64,000 nucleotides of DNA from Paenibacillus peoriae KCTC 3763 (lineage in GTDB: Bacteria > Bacillota > Bacilli > Paenibacillales > Paenibacillaceae). The stretch lies in the NCBI RefSeq assembly GCF_000236805.1, contig NZ_AGFX01000011.1, positions 186,001 to 250,000 on the forward strand, read 5' to 3'. Numbering within the stretch: position 1 is the stretch's first letter; every line of letters starts with the position of its first letter. The translations under genes and the position numbers were made by a program. The notes beneath the pieces are model-generated. The model was not told the DNA's origin, did not search any database, and saw only the letters and a list, made by a program, of their open reading frames with translations. Shown piece by piece: positions 1 through 8,274 of the stretch.

Positions 1-687
1 TGGCGGGTATATGCCATTTCCGGTATTTTTAATGTGGTACTGTTCTATGGTCTGCAAACGGTGGGACTGATGTACGTACCTTCCGGTTTGTTTTCTGTGC
101 TGGTCTATCTCCAGCCCGTGCTGGTCGGAATTTTTGCATGGATGTGGCTGGGTGAGGCAATGTCTGGACTCAAGGTAACCGGATTGGTCATCGGATTTTT
201 GGGCGTTGCAGCCGTCAGTGTCGGAGGATTTTCAGGGCATGTGGCAGTGGCGGGTGTGATCATTGCCATCATAACAGCCGTGAGCTGGGCATTGGGAACG
301 GTATATGTGAAAAAAGTAAACCAGCGTGTGGATTCACTGTGGCTGGTTGCCTTTCAATGTACACTGGGAGGCATCGTCTTGACGGGAGCCGGAACGGTGA
401 CGGAAAGCTGGTCAGACATTGTATGGAATATCCCTTATGTGTCAGGGCTGATTTTCGGTACGGTACTGGGAATCTCATTTTCCTGGCTGCTGTATTTTGC
501 ACTTGTCAATTCGGGAGATGCGAGTAAGGTGGCGTCTTATACGTTTTTGGTGCCGGTGATCTCGGTGTTACTCAGCTCTTTGATGCTGCACGAAGCGATC
601 ACGGCTTTTCTGCTCATCGGTCTGATCTTGATCGGGCTTAGCATTTATTTGGTTAATCGCAGAGCAAGAGTAGTACGACAAGCTTGA
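1..687 (+). CDS. DMT-superfamily (EamA) transporter, 5' end outside the window
   Basis: The frame is open from the first base and runs to TGA at 685-687; the GTG at 34 is only an internal codon. The visible ~228 residues are almost wholly hydrophobic, with about seven membrane spans, and the second half (roughly the last 140 residues) looks like a complete EamA repeat of the drug/metabolite transporter superfamily. Such proteins are inner-membrane exporters or importers of amino acids, nucleobases or other small metabolites; the substrate cannot be read from sequence. The first EamA repeat is cut by the window edge. A hairpin with a T-tract 50 bases downstream ends the unit, so the gene is probably last in its transcript. 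Confidence 0.85.
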   Translation, partial: WRVYAISGIFNVVLFYGLQTVGLMYVPSGLFSVLVYLQPVLVGIFAWMWLGEAMSGLKVTGLVIGFLGVAAVSVGGFSGHVAVAGVIIAIITAVSWALGTVYVKKVNQRVDSLWLVAFQCTLGGIVLTGAGTVTESWSDIVWNIPYVSGLIFGTVLGISFSWLLYFALVNSGDASKVASYTFLVPVISVLLSSLMLHEAITAFLLIGLILIGLSIYLVNRRARVVRQA

Positions 688-733
688 ACACAATACCAAA
701 TCGTAATGTAGTAACACTAATGAGGTAACAAGC

Positions 734-766
734 AGGGCCCTGCACAGGTAGCAGGGTTCCTTTTTA
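734..766 (+). terminator. Intrinsic terminator after the EamA gene
   Basis: CCCTGC (738-743) pairs with GCAGGG (751-756) around a seven-base loop, followed by TTCCTTTTT. It lies 50 bases after the stop codon of the transporter gene. Confidence 0.7.
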
Positions 767-913
767 TATACCGGCAGGGGCATAGCCAAGTCAGCAATGG
801 TTCCGCTTGAGTAACGAATTCAATTGGTTGAAGGGGTTTCCTCCCTGGGGTGTTGGTTAAGATTAAGATATGGATGACATCATACAACCAAACAAAGAAG
901 GGAGAAGCGGACT

Positions 914-1690
914 ATGTCACGCAAATTGTTGATTACGGGAGCGGCGGGTACAATTGGAAAAGTATTGTATGAAGGGCTGAAGCGTGAAGGAAAATATGAG
1001 ATCATCGCAGCTGACTTGAAGAGGGATGAAGAGGCGGGAATTGTGGAAATGGATATATACGATGCCGTACGGCTGAATGAGCTGACACGCGGAGTGGACA
1101 CGGTGCTGCATTTTGCATGGATCAAGGATGAAGGGGATTTCCTCGGCAAAGTGCTGTCTGGCAATGTAAGCGGAGCCTATAAGCTGTATGAAGCGGCGAT
1201 ACAAAATGGGGTAAAGCGTATTATTTTCGCCAGCTCCAATCATGCGACAGGATTTTATAAAGTGGGTGAGATCATCGATGTGGAAGACCCCTACCGACCG
1301 GACAGTTTTTATGGCTTGAGCAAGTGCTACATTGAGCTGTTGGGCCGATTGTATGCTGATCAGGGTAAAATATCCTCATTTAACATTCGGATTGGCAATC
1401 TTCCGGGAGATGATCGACCTCATTCGGAGCGTGCTACGCATATTTGGATCTCCGAACGCGATATGCTCCATCTGACCGTCTGCTGTATTGAGGCCCGTTC
1501 GGAGATGAGCTATCTTAATTTGTACGGCACATCCGCCAACACAGATAATTATTATGACATTGGCTACCTGGAAGAGCTAATCGGATATAAGCCGCAGGAT
1601 AATGCAGATGAGCTGCTGAAGCAGGCGAAGATGACCGGATTTCGGGTGAAACAGGACGAGACCGCTTTTCAGGGTGGACAAAAGGAATAG
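914..1690 (+). CDS. NAD-dependent epimerase/dehydratase family protein, uronate dehydrogenase-like
   Basis: A 258-residue short-chain (extended SDR) oxidoreductase. The Rossmann glycine motif GAAGTIG is at residues 9-15, an FASSNH segment at 105-110, and the catalytic Tyr-X3-Lys as YGLSK at 133-137. The FASSNH, RPD..YG.SKC and late ..NAD.. segments resemble bacterial uronate dehydrogenases, which oxidise D-galacturonate or D-glucuronate to the aldarolactone with NAD; the exact substrate is inferred. An AGGGAG box sits 10 bases before ATG 914. It precedes a carbohydrate ABC importer by 200 bases but is separated from it by a hairpin and by the importer's own promoter region, so it is a neighbour and not clearly an operon member. 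Cytoplasmic. Confidence 0.8.
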   Translation: MSRKLLITGAAGTIGKVLYEGLKREGKYEIIAADLKRDEEAGIVEMDIYDAVRLNELTRGVDTVLHFAWIKDEGDFLGKVLSGNVSGAYKLYEAAIQNGVKRIIFASSNHATGFYKVGEIIDVEDPYRPDSFYGLSKCYIELLGRLYADQGKISSFNIRIGNLPGDDRPHSERATHIWISERDMLHLTVCCIEARSEMSYLNLYGTSANTDNYYDIGYLEELIGYKPQDNADELLKQAKMTGFRVKQDETAFQGGQKE

Positions 1691-1694
1691 AGTG

Positions 1695-1713
1695 AGGCGC
1701 CTATCTGGCGCCC
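1695..1713 (+). terminator. GC-rich hairpin after the uronate dehydrogenase-like gene
   Basis: GGCGCC (1696-1701), loop TATCT, GGCGCC (1707-1712), starting five bases after the stop codon. The following tract is only weakly T-rich (TATATTA), so termination is likely but may be inefficient. Confidence 0.5.
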
Positions 1714-1744
1714 TATATTACACAATACTTCACAAATATCCGAA

Positions 1745-1780
1745 TTGTTCACTCCCTGGGACACTCCTTTGTTCACGAAG
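1745..1780 (+). promoter_or_regulatory. Three 12-bp direct repeats, candidate operator of the ABC importer
   Basis: TTGTTCACTCCC (1745-1756), TGGGACACTCCT (1757-1768) and TTGTTCACGAAG (1769-1780) lie head to tail with an exact 12-base period; the middle unit is degenerate (8 of 12 match the first). The same TTGTTCAC unit occurs twice with the same period in front of the AraC-type regulator gene (8121-8144, minus strand). The position upstream of a poor -35 region fits activator sites. That the regulator binds here is inference. Confidence 0.55.
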
Positions 1781-1803
1781 CATGCAAGGCTTCACTTTCC
1801 ATT

Positions 1804-1824
1804 TTGAATGCGCTTACATAGAAT
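1804..1824 (+). promoter_or_regulatory. Candidate cre (CcpA) site overlapping a -10-like box
   Basis: TTGAATGCGCTTACAT (1804-1819) matches the Bacillales catabolite-responsive consensus WTGNAANCGNWNNCWW at all but one defined position, and abuts TAGAAT (1819-1824), a plausible -10 box. A cre here would repress the importer when preferred sugars are present. No good -35 hexamer is visible, consistent with activator dependence. Confidence 0.45.
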
Positions 1825-1893
1825 AAGGTCATACGACGGCGGTGCCGCAAACCATGCTGTCGGTAAACATACACAGAGGGGGAGTGACTCACA

Positions 1894-2889
1894 TTGAATC
1901 AACCTTTACCTAAGAATTCCGCTATGCTTGCCACAGATTCCCATCTGAACGAGAGGAGGCTGGCAAGCGGCAGGAAAAAAGGATTTTTCCATGAATTGAT
2001 TCGCAATCGAATATTATTTCTGATGCTGCTGCCGACCTTGGTGTTTTTCTTCATTAACTCTTACATTCCAATGGTGGGCATCTATTATGCATTTACCCAG
2101 TTTGACTTCAATACCAGCTTGTTCGATGCCAAGTTTGTCGGACTTCAGAATTTTCAATTTCTATGGCAATCCGGCACGCTGACGAAGTTGACATTGAATA
2201 CGGTCGGATACAACGCAGCATTTATTTTATTGGGCAACGTGTTAGCGATTGTTCTCGCTATTTTGCTGAATGAGCTGCGGGGGCGTTACTTTAAAAAGAT
2301 CGCTCAATCCGTGATGTTCCTGCCTTATTTTGTTTCTTTCGTTATTCTGAGCGTTATTGTGTATAACATATTTAATTATGATAATGGCTTTCTGAATACG
2401 CTGCTGCTGCAATTCGGCGGTGAACGTGTGGATGTATACAACAAGCCGTGGGTATGGATTTTTCTGATTATCCTGTTCTATCTGTGGAAAAATCTCGGTT
2501 ACAGCATGGTAATCTACCTGGCAGCGATAACGGGGATCAGTGACGAATATTATGAGGCGGCAAAAATGGACGGTGCCAACATTTTTCAGCGAATCTGGTA
2601 CATTACCGTCCCTATGCTCAAATCGACGTTCGTCGTGCTGCTGCTGTTTGCGCTTGGCAGTATTATGAAAGGACAATTCGATCTTTTTTATCAATTAATC
2701 GGCAACAACGGGGTGCTGTACAATACGACGGATATTTTGGACACTTATGTGTACCGTTCGTTGAAAGTAACCTTTGACGTGGGGATGGCTTCGGCCGCAG
2801 GTGTATATCAGTCCTTGTTCGGCTTTGTATTGATCATGACCGTGAACTATATCATCCGCAAGCTGAATGACGAATACGCCTTATTCTAG
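1894..2889 (+). CDS. Carbohydrate ABC transporter permease, LplB/YtcP type
   Basis: A 331-residue membrane permease with a ~35-residue cytoplasmic N-terminus and six hydrophobic spans. The EAA loop that docks the ATPase (YYEAAKMDGAN... ending in P) lies near residues 216-235. It belongs to the CUT1 sugar-importer permeases (LplB-like). The TTG start at 1894 follows a GAGGGGGAG box by about 10 bases. It is the first gene of permease-permease-binding protein. As usual for this family no ATPase gene is present; a shared MsmX-type ATPase elsewhere in the genome is expected (inference). The neighbouring uronate dehydrogenase-like enzyme suggests uronate- or pectin-derived oligosaccharides as a possible substrate. 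Confidence 0.9.
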   Translation: MNQPLPKNSAMLATDSHLNERRLASGRKKGFFHELIRNRILFLMLLPTLVFFFINSYIPMVGIYYAFTQFDFNTSLFDAKFVGLQNFQFLWQSGTLTKLTLNTVGYNAAFILLGNVLAIVLAILLNELRGRYFKKIAQSVMFLPYFVSFVILSVIVYNIFNYDNGFLNTLLLQFGGERVDVYNKPWVWIFLIILFYLWKNLGYSMVIYLAAITGISDEYYEAAKMDGANIFQRIWYITVPMLKSTFVVLLLFALGSIMKGQFDLFYQLIGNNGVLYNTTDILDTYVYRSLKVTFDVGMASAAGVYQSLFGFVLIMTVNYIIRKLNDEYALF

Positions 2890-2907
2890 AAAGGAGGACC
2901 CAAACGG

Positions 2908-3801
2908 ATGGCGATCAAAGAGGATGTATACACTCGAATTTTTAAAATAATCTCTTATACGATCATTATTGTTGCTTCTATTGCTTGTTTACTCCCGTTT
3001 TTACTTATTATTTCGGCCTCACTGACCAGTAACGAGTCGATTATCAGGGATGGATATCACTTTATTCCACAGCAATTCTCGCTGGAAGGATACCGGACGG
3101 TGTTCACCTTTCCAGAAGAGGTGCTGCGGGCATACGGAGTGACGATTTTTACCACTGTCGTGGGCACGACGCTCGGCCTGTTCCTGATGACGATGGCAGG
3201 CTATGTGCTGGCACGCAAAGATTTTAAATACCGGAACGCATTTTCATTTTATATTTACTTTACGACGCTGTTCGGGGGCGGGCTAGTACCCTGGTACATT
3301 ATGCTGACGAAGTATTTAGGGCTGCTAGATACGTATACGGTGCTTATTTTCCCGGGGCTGATGACTCCGTTTCTGATCATTCTGATGAAGAACTTCATTC
3401 GTTCCTCCATGCCGGAAGAGCTGTTCGAGTCCGCTAAAATTGACGGTGCGGGTGATTTTAAAATCTACTACCGAATTGTGCTGCCTTTATCTACGCCGGG
3501 CATTGCCACTGTAGGGCTGTTTTTGGCGCTGGCTTACTGGAATGACTGGTTCTCATCCTCACTCTTTATTAATGATCCGCATAAATATCAATTGCAATAT
3601 TATCTGTATAATGTAATCAACTCCATGCAATTTATTGCCCAAATGGGGGCAGGTACGGGCGTATCACTATCCAACGACATGCCGACCGAGTCGACCAAAA
3701 TGGCAATGGCTATCGTGGTTACCGGGCCCATTTTACTGCTGTATCCGTTCATTCAGCGTTACTTTGTCAAGGGCCTGACCATTGGTGCGGTAAAAGGCTA
3801 A
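2908..3801 (+). CDS. Carbohydrate ABC transporter permease, LplC/AraQ type
   Basis: A 297-residue second permease subunit with six membrane spans and an EAA loop at about residues 170-192 (ELFESAKIDGAGDF...P). It starts 18 bases after the first permease, behind AAAGGAGG, so the two are translated as a pair that would form the heterodimeric channel. The C-terminus (FVKGLTIGAVKG) is typical of this subfamily. A hairpin with a short T-run follows before the binding-protein gene. Confidence 0.9.
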   Translation: MAIKEDVYTRIFKIISYTIIIVASIACLLPFLLIISASLTSNESIIRDGYHFIPQQFSLEGYRTVFTFPEEVLRAYGVTIFTTVVGTTLGLFLMTMAGYVLARKDFKYRNAFSFYIYFTTLFGGGLVPWYIMLTKYLGLLDTYTVLIFPGLMTPFLIILMKNFIRSSMPEELFESAKIDGAGDFKIYYRIVLPLSTPGIATVGLFLALAYWNDWFSSSLFINDPHKYQLQYYLYNVINSMQFIAQMGAGTGVSLSNDMPTESTKMAMAIVVTGPILLLYPFIQRYFVKGLTIGAVKG

Positions 3802-3815
3802 GGCAGCATTCATGG

Positions 3816-3865
3816 GCTGGGATGGCATGACGTGTCGACGTTGTGCCATCTTAGCAGCACTTTTT
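3816..3865 (+). terminator. Intercistronic hairpin between permease and binding-protein genes
   Basis: GATGGCA (3821-3827) pairs with TGCCATC (3844-3850), with an inner ACGT/ACGT stem and an outer GCTG/CAGC pair (3816-3819/3855-3858), followed by TTTTT (3861-3865). It could be a partial terminator or an mRNA-stabilising structure that sets a different level for the binding protein. Confidence 0.5.
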
Positions 3866-3879
3866 GTAAGCGTTTTATT
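3864..3879 (+). promoter_or_regulatory. Second candidate cre site, before the binding-protein gene
   Basis: TTGTAAGCGTTTTATT matches WTGNAANCGNWNNCWW except for A in place of the late C. It sits directly after the intercistronic hairpin and 34 bases before the binding-protein ATG, suggesting separate catabolite control of that gene. Inference from consensus only. Confidence 0.35.
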
Positions 3880-3912
3880 TAAACGGACAGCCATTTCAAA
3901 AGGAGGATTCAC

Positions 3913-5454
3913 ATGACATTTACAAAGAAAAGAAAACAACGCATGTCCATCCTGGTTGCAGCAATGGTCATCATGGCGCTATTGGCAGGATGTGGAGGCG
4001 GTAGCGGGAACAGCGCGCAAAAGGCAAACGGAGAGGACGATAAATCCCAAAAAGTACAGCTGCAATTTTATATGCTGGGTGATGCTCCAAAGGATCTGCC
4101 AGCCGTTGAAGCCGAGATCAATAAAATGGCGGAAAAAGATCTGAATGCCACCGTCAAATTTAACTATACGACGTGGACGGACTGGGACCAGAAGTATAAG
4201 CTGTTGTTGTCTTCCGGTCAGCCGATTGACCTGATCTTCACTGCAGACTGGACACAGTATCAGGCCTATGCCAAGAAAGGCGCGTTCCTTCCGCTTGATG
4301 ATTTGCTCCCGAAGGCCGCACCTGCCCTGCAAAAATTTGTGCCCCAGGACATGTGGGATGGCGTTAAAATCGGAGGTAAAATTTACACCGTGCCTGGCAC
4401 ATACAAGGAGTATGTAACAAACGGATTTGTATGGCGTGAGGATTTACGCGCAAAGTATAACCTGCCTAAGCCTACGGATATCAAGAGTTACGAGGCATAT
4501 ATGGATGGTATCCGCCAGCATGAACCTAATATGAAGCCGGTCTCGCTGAACAGCGATATTAAAGGGAACCTGCATGACCGCTATTCCGAATTGGTAACCA
4601 AAAGTGTGGGAGCTCTGCCTTATGGCATCGGTATCAAATATGATAAACCAACAGAGGTTTACAAGTATTGGGGATCAGATGAGCAGAAAGAAGAGCTGAA
4701 TACCTACAAACGCTGGGCTGAAAAAGGATTCATTCCTAAAAATGTACTGAACGTAAAGGATACGCTTCAGGATCAAGTGACTTCCGGTAAAGCTGCGAGT
4801 ATTTTCGGTGATAATCCTACCCGGTTTAATGATATGGTCATAAAGCTCAAAGCGTCTCATCCGGACTGGAAGCTCGATTATTATCCGTTCCCGCTGACGA
4901 CGGGGTTTGCAACTCCGGTGCATCCGATTCATAACGGCTTTGCGATTCCGAAAAGCAGTCCTAATCCGGCGCGCGCATTGGCCTTTTATGAAAAGCTTGT
5001 GACGGACAAACGCTATAACCTGCTCACACAATATGGTATTGAAGGCAAGAACTATGAAGTCAAAGATGGTTACTATCAAATGATGGGTAATGGCAGCACG
5101 AATGGTTTTTCACGGGAAGGCATGAACAGCTGGGCTTGGCGTAATCCGGAGTACATGCTGTTTGATTCAGGTTTTGACCGTGTGAAGAAGATTTTTGCCG
5201 ACCTGGATAAAATCCAGAAGCCTGATCTGTTTACCGGCTTTGCAGAGGATTATACAACCTATCAAGCTGAAAAAGCGGCTTTGGAGCAGGTTGAGAAGCA
5301 ATATCTGTATCCGCTCCAAGCTGGATTGATTGACAATGTAGACCAAGGTTTGCAGACCTTCATGCAAAAGGCAAACCAAGCTGGCCTGGAGAAAATCCAG
5401 ACGGAATACACCAAGCAATGGGAAGCCTACGTAAAGGAGAAGGGCATTAAATAG
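3913..5454 (+). CDS. Extracellular solute-binding lipoprotein of the sugar ABC importer
   Basis: 513 residues. Lys/Arg-rich N-terminus, hydrophobic stretch and lipobox LLAGC with Cys27 as the predicted lipidated residue, then a Ser/Gly/Asn linker. The mature part is a family 1-like carbohydrate-binding protein. The long C-terminal portion (about residues 350-513, rich in Asp, Tyr and Lys with helical spacing) resembles the DUF3502-type end seen in LplA/YtcQ-like proteins. It would be tethered to the outer face of the membrane and deliver ligand to the two permeases just upstream. AAAGGAGGA precedes ATG 3913. The ligand is unknown; plant polysaccharide fragments are a reasonable guess from the neighbours. 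Confidence 0.88.
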   Translation: MTFTKKRKQRMSILVAAMVIMALLAGCGGGSGNSAQKANGEDDKSQKVQLQFYMLGDAPKDLPAVEAEINKMAEKDLNATVKFNYTTWTDWDQKYKLLLSSGQPIDLIFTADWTQYQAYAKKGAFLPLDDLLPKAAPALQKFVPQDMWDGVKIGGKIYTVPGTYKEYVTNGFVWREDLRAKYNLPKPTDIKSYEAYMDGIRQHEPNMKPVSLNSDIKGNLHDRYSELVTKSVGALPYGIGIKYDKPTEVYKYWGSDEQKEELNTYKRWAEKGFIPKNVLNVKDTLQDQVTSGKAASIFGDNPTRFNDMVIKLKASHPDWKLDYYPFPLTTGFATPVHPIHNGFAIPKSSPNPARALAFYEKLVTDKRYNLLTQYGIEGKNYEVKDGYYQMMGNGSTNGFSREGMNSWAWRNPEYMLFDSGFDRVKKIFADLDKIQKPDLFTGFAEDYTTYQAEKAALEQVEKQYLYPLQAGLIDNVDQGLQTFMQKANQAGLEKIQTEYTKQWEAYVKEKGIK

Positions 5455-5497
5455 TTTGCAAGCTAAGCGAGATTTCAGAAGCTGTTATGTTATAATG

Positions 5498-5537
5498 AAG
5501 AAAAGCAAGCCTCCAGAAAGTTGGAGGCTTGCTTTTC
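5498..5537 (+). terminator. Strong intrinsic terminator after the binding-protein gene
   Basis: AAAAGCAAGCCTCCA (5501-5515) pairs perfectly with TGGAGGCTTGCTTTT (5522-5536) around a six-base loop: 15 bp flanked by A- and T-rich ends, so it can act in both directions, also for the convergent AraC-type gene. Confidence 0.9.
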
Positions 5538-5559
5538 TAATATTCGCTTATTTTTGGAG

Positions 5560-5760
5560 GGATTGACGTAGGCGGTGTTTTCTTTGAGAAGTTTGAAGTT
5601 TGCAGGGGAAACCGCTGAAAGTAGCGGAGAGGGCGGAACGATTGCGTACAAGCGTCAGCGGTCGCCTTTGTCTCCGGATTTATACCGCTAAGGGAAAATC
5701 CAAAAATCCGGAGACAACAGCGATGGGAGCAACGTTCCGTTCTTGGAGCGGCTGTACATA
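5560..5760 (+). ncRNA. Structured repeat element, copy 1
   Basis: Fills the gap between the terminator and the convergent regulator gene. It has AGTAGCGGAG (5620-5629), then stem P1: 5630-5640 and 5642-5645 pair with 5729-5743 (15 bp, bulged A at 5641, with two G-U pairs that hold only if the + strand is RNA). The internal loop carries AAGCGTCAGCGGTCGCCT opposite AACAGCGAT (5716-5724). Stem P2 is 5668-5681 with 5704-5717 (14 bp). A second AAATCC (5696-5701) could compete with the 3' arm of P2. Compared with the other copies, about 40 extra bases sit between the GGCGG at 5571 and the AGTAGCGGAG block. No credible ORF. Copies 2 and 3 are at 42680-42866 and 62324-62556. Confidence 0.6.
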
Positions 5761-5786
5761 GCAGCATCTAACTAATTACGCCTCAC

Positions 5787-8048
5787 TTATTGCGCATTCG
5801 CTTTAGAACGACGGAAATCTGTCGGCGTTACGCCCAAACTGCGCTTGAACATGCGGTGAAAATAAGAGCTGCTCGCAAATCCGGTTTGTTCTGCCACGTC
5901 AGCCACTGACCAGTCGGTCTGCTCCAGCAGCTCACAGGCTTTGCGAATGCGCAGCTGTTGAATGACGTCTACGATGGTGGACATCGTTTGTTGCTTATAT
6001 AGCCTGCTTACATAGATCGGCGACATATCCAGCTCTTCCGCAATCTGATTGAGACAAAAGTCGGGATCAGCATATGCTTGCTCAATTCGTTCATTAATTT
6101 GTCGTACCAGTCGTTCCTGCTTTGTATTTCGTTTATCCGCCAGACTAGAGCGAACATGATCAAAGACCAATTGGTAATGCTCAATAAGATCCACTGCGGT
6201 CTCTAATCGATCCGGGGATGGTAATTCAGGCTTGGATTCCACTGCAAATCCATTGCGCTCGATCATATGCCGAACGGCATTATTGACACTCATGATGAGC
6301 CGGGCTATCGCTACCTTAACAGTGGAAAACGGATATTCCTCCATCTGCATCAGCAAATCTTTAAACATGCTGTGAGCATCCTCGATATGACCGGATAGCA
6401 ACGTATCGAGCATTTTCTTTTCCTTATCCATCGGGTATACGTAAGTATTCTGTACATCTTCGTCAGTTGTGTTTTGTGCGTTAATGATGCAGCCATGGCC
6501 GTGAAAGAATCGGTGCATAGATGCTTCCTGCACCTGACGGTACAGCAAATGCAACCGATCCGGCTGACTCGTGATGGCGCTATAGGTGAGCGATACACTC
6601 AGCTTCAAATATTCAAAGCAGGCTTCGCGTATTTGGCGCAATAAGGTCTCCAGCAGTACCGGGTCTGTATACTCCGCGGGATCAAGAATATTGAGCATCA
6701 GCAGGATGCTGTCCTCGTCCATATCAACGGTTTCCACCCGGTACGTCTGCCCGCATATTTCAGAAGCAATATTCATAATGGCAAATTTATAGGGGAGAAG
6801 ATCAGGGCCGCGTTCGTTTTGCCATCGGGTATACTCATCGATTCGAAATAGTACAAGACGGTAATCTTTGTCGAACTGGAATGTAATTCCTAGCTCACGC
6901 AGCCGTTCTGGCTCTTCTCCGCCAGGGAGCAATTGGATACCCCGAATAATATTCCGCAAAATATTTTGCCGAATCGTGTACATGCTGTTGCGTTTCTCCG
7001 ATTCCAACGAATTCATATGGTTAACAATCTGGCCGATCGGTGTATACAGCATTTTGGACAGCAGCCACGAAGCCACAAAGCCTGCGAGTGCAATGATGGC
7101 GGCTATCAGGAGCATGGCATTACGAATGACACTCGCCATTTTGATAACGCTTTCATACAGAGTGACACTAATATACTGCCAGCCTAGACCATCCGGAGAG
7201 GTGTAGGAAATAAGTGATCTTTTACCATGAAAGTCTTCTACAAAATAGCCTGTTTCCTGTTTTTTGACTCGTGTGTGCAACCAAAGCTGCTCTTTTTCGT
7301 TCAAAGCTTCTTCTGTCAGGGTTGTGCCGGACAACAGTCTGCTTTGATCATCCAAAATATAAGCAGTTCCACCTGATGGCGGGCTTTCCGCCATTTCCTT
7401 GTTCATCCAGGACGCAGACACATTCACAATCACGGCCGAATTCATGGCTTCATTCGAGCTGATTGCGTCATAGCATAAATACGTATAAGCTGCGATATGT
7501 GTGCTTGCTTGCTCTGCTCCAGCCACGGAGTCTGAGGCAGACAGCAGTGGATACATGCGTGGGATAGGTGTGAATGGTTTATAGTCCTGGTAATGATCCA
7601 GTACCCGAATGATATCTGTGTCCACCAGCTCATTTTTGCTGAATAACCCATTTTGGCCTCGTGAGGACGCAATGTAGAAGGTTCTGCTTTTGGGATTATA
7701 CACATAGATGGATTCAATATACGGCATCGAATTGAGATAATTATTTAATTCAGTCATGGCAGCGGTTACATCATATACATTGGGCTTGGGATAATACAGC
7801 AACTTGGACAGGGTACTGCTGCGATACATTTGAAACGCCAGCGATTGAGCGATAGATGTCATGTTAATGACCTCTTTGCTTCTCAATGTCAAGCTGCCAT
7901 GATTGGCCTCGAACGCCTGCTCCTTTTCTACCCGAATATAGTAGAAATAATACACAGTGGTAGATACCAGCAACGTTAGCGTGATACATAATGTGATGCT
8001 GATCAGCAATTTGCTGTGAAGCTTGTGATGCTTTTTGAAATTGCTCAT
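5787..8048 (-). CDS. Membrane-bound AraC-family transcriptional regulator, YtdP-like
   Basis: 753 residues from ATG 8048, which has AGGAGG nine bases upstream; an in-frame codon at 8075 lacks this. N-terminal membrane span (about residues 12-38), a ~260-residue extracytoplasmic sensor region, a second span near 300-325, a cytoplasmic linker, and a C-terminal AraC/XylS double helix-turn-helix over the last ~100 residues (..NQIAEELDMSPIYVSRLYK.. and ..VADVAEQTGFASSSYFHRMFK..). This one-component layout is typical of regulators beside Paenibacillus and Bacillus oligosaccharide importers. It is convergent to the importer operon. Its promoter region shares the 12-bp TTGTTCAC repeats with the importer promoter, suggesting control of both (inference). 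Confidence 0.88.
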   Translation of the reverse strand: MSNFKKHHKLHSKLLISITLCITLTLLVSTTVYYFYYIRVEKEQAFEANHGSLTLRSKEVINMTSIAQSLAFQMYRSSTLSKLLYYPKPNVYDVTAAMTELNNYLNSMPYIESIYVYNPKSRTFYIASSRGQNGLFSKNELVDTDIIRVLDHYQDYKPFTPIPRMYPLLSASDSVAGAEQASTHIAAYTYLCYDAISSNEAMNSAVIVNVSASWMNKEMAESPPSGGTAYILDDQSRLLSGTTLTEEALNEKEQLWLHTRVKKQETGYFVEDFHGKRSLISYTSPDGLGWQYISVTLYESVIKMASVIRNAMLLIAAIIALAGFVASWLLSKMLYTPIGQIVNHMNSLESEKRNSMYTIRQNILRNIIRGIQLLPGGEEPERLRELGITFQFDKDYRLVLFRIDEYTRWQNERGPDLLPYKFAIMNIASEICGQTYRVETVDMDEDSILLMLNILDPAEYTDPVLLETLLRQIREACFEYLKLSVSLTYSAITSQPDRLHLLYRQVQEASMHRFFHGHGCIINAQNTTDEDVQNTYVYPMDKEKKMLDTLLSGHIEDAHSMFKDLLMQMEEYPFSTVKVAIARLIMSVNNAVRHMIERNGFAVESKPELPSPDRLETAVDLIEHYQLVFDHVRSSLADKRNTKQERLVRQINERIEQAYADPDFCLNQIAEELDMSPIYVSRLYKQQTMSTIVDVIQQLRIRKACELLEQTDWSVADVAEQTGFASSSYFHRMFKRSLGVTPTDFRRSKANAQ

Positions 8049-8107
8049 GTGGAGAGGCCTCCTGTCTGTGTGCACATAGCTGTACAGTACACCCTATTTA
8101 TGTATTC

Positions 8108-8144
8108 ATTATACGTGTGTTGCTGTGAACAGGACAGTGAACAA
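8108..8144 (-). promoter_or_regulatory. Regulator promoter with two 12-bp TTGTTCAC repeats
   Basis: On the minus strand TTGTTCACTGTC (8144-8133) is followed directly by CTGTTCACAGCA (8132-8121), period 12, and then by TATAAT (8113-8108). The repeats cover the place of a -35 box and match the units at 1745-1780 before the ABC importer. Confidence 0.5.
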
Positions 8145-8176
8145 ACCGATTTTTTGTGAAAAATCGTAACTTTTTC

Positions 8177-8228
8177 GTAAAAAGACCGGGAACACCTTAC
8201 GCAGATTGGACCTGCGTCGGTTCCCGGC
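8177..8228 (-). terminator. Terminator of the expansin gene
   Basis: CCGGGAAC (8186-8193) pairs with GTTCCCGG (8220-8227), with an inner ACGCAG/CTGCGT stem. On the minus strand it is followed by TCTTTTTAC. It separates the expansin gene from the regulator gene. Confidence 0.85.
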
Positions 8229-8274
8229 CAGATTGTCAGTTCAGACGGAAGTAGGAAAGCTGACGGTGGTGGAA

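Noticed and set aside
5537-5767. 76-codon minus-strand frame in the gap after the binding-protein gene
   Set aside because: It covers the paired arms of repeat element copy 1; Cys/Arg/Ser-rich translation without homologous pattern in the other two copies.
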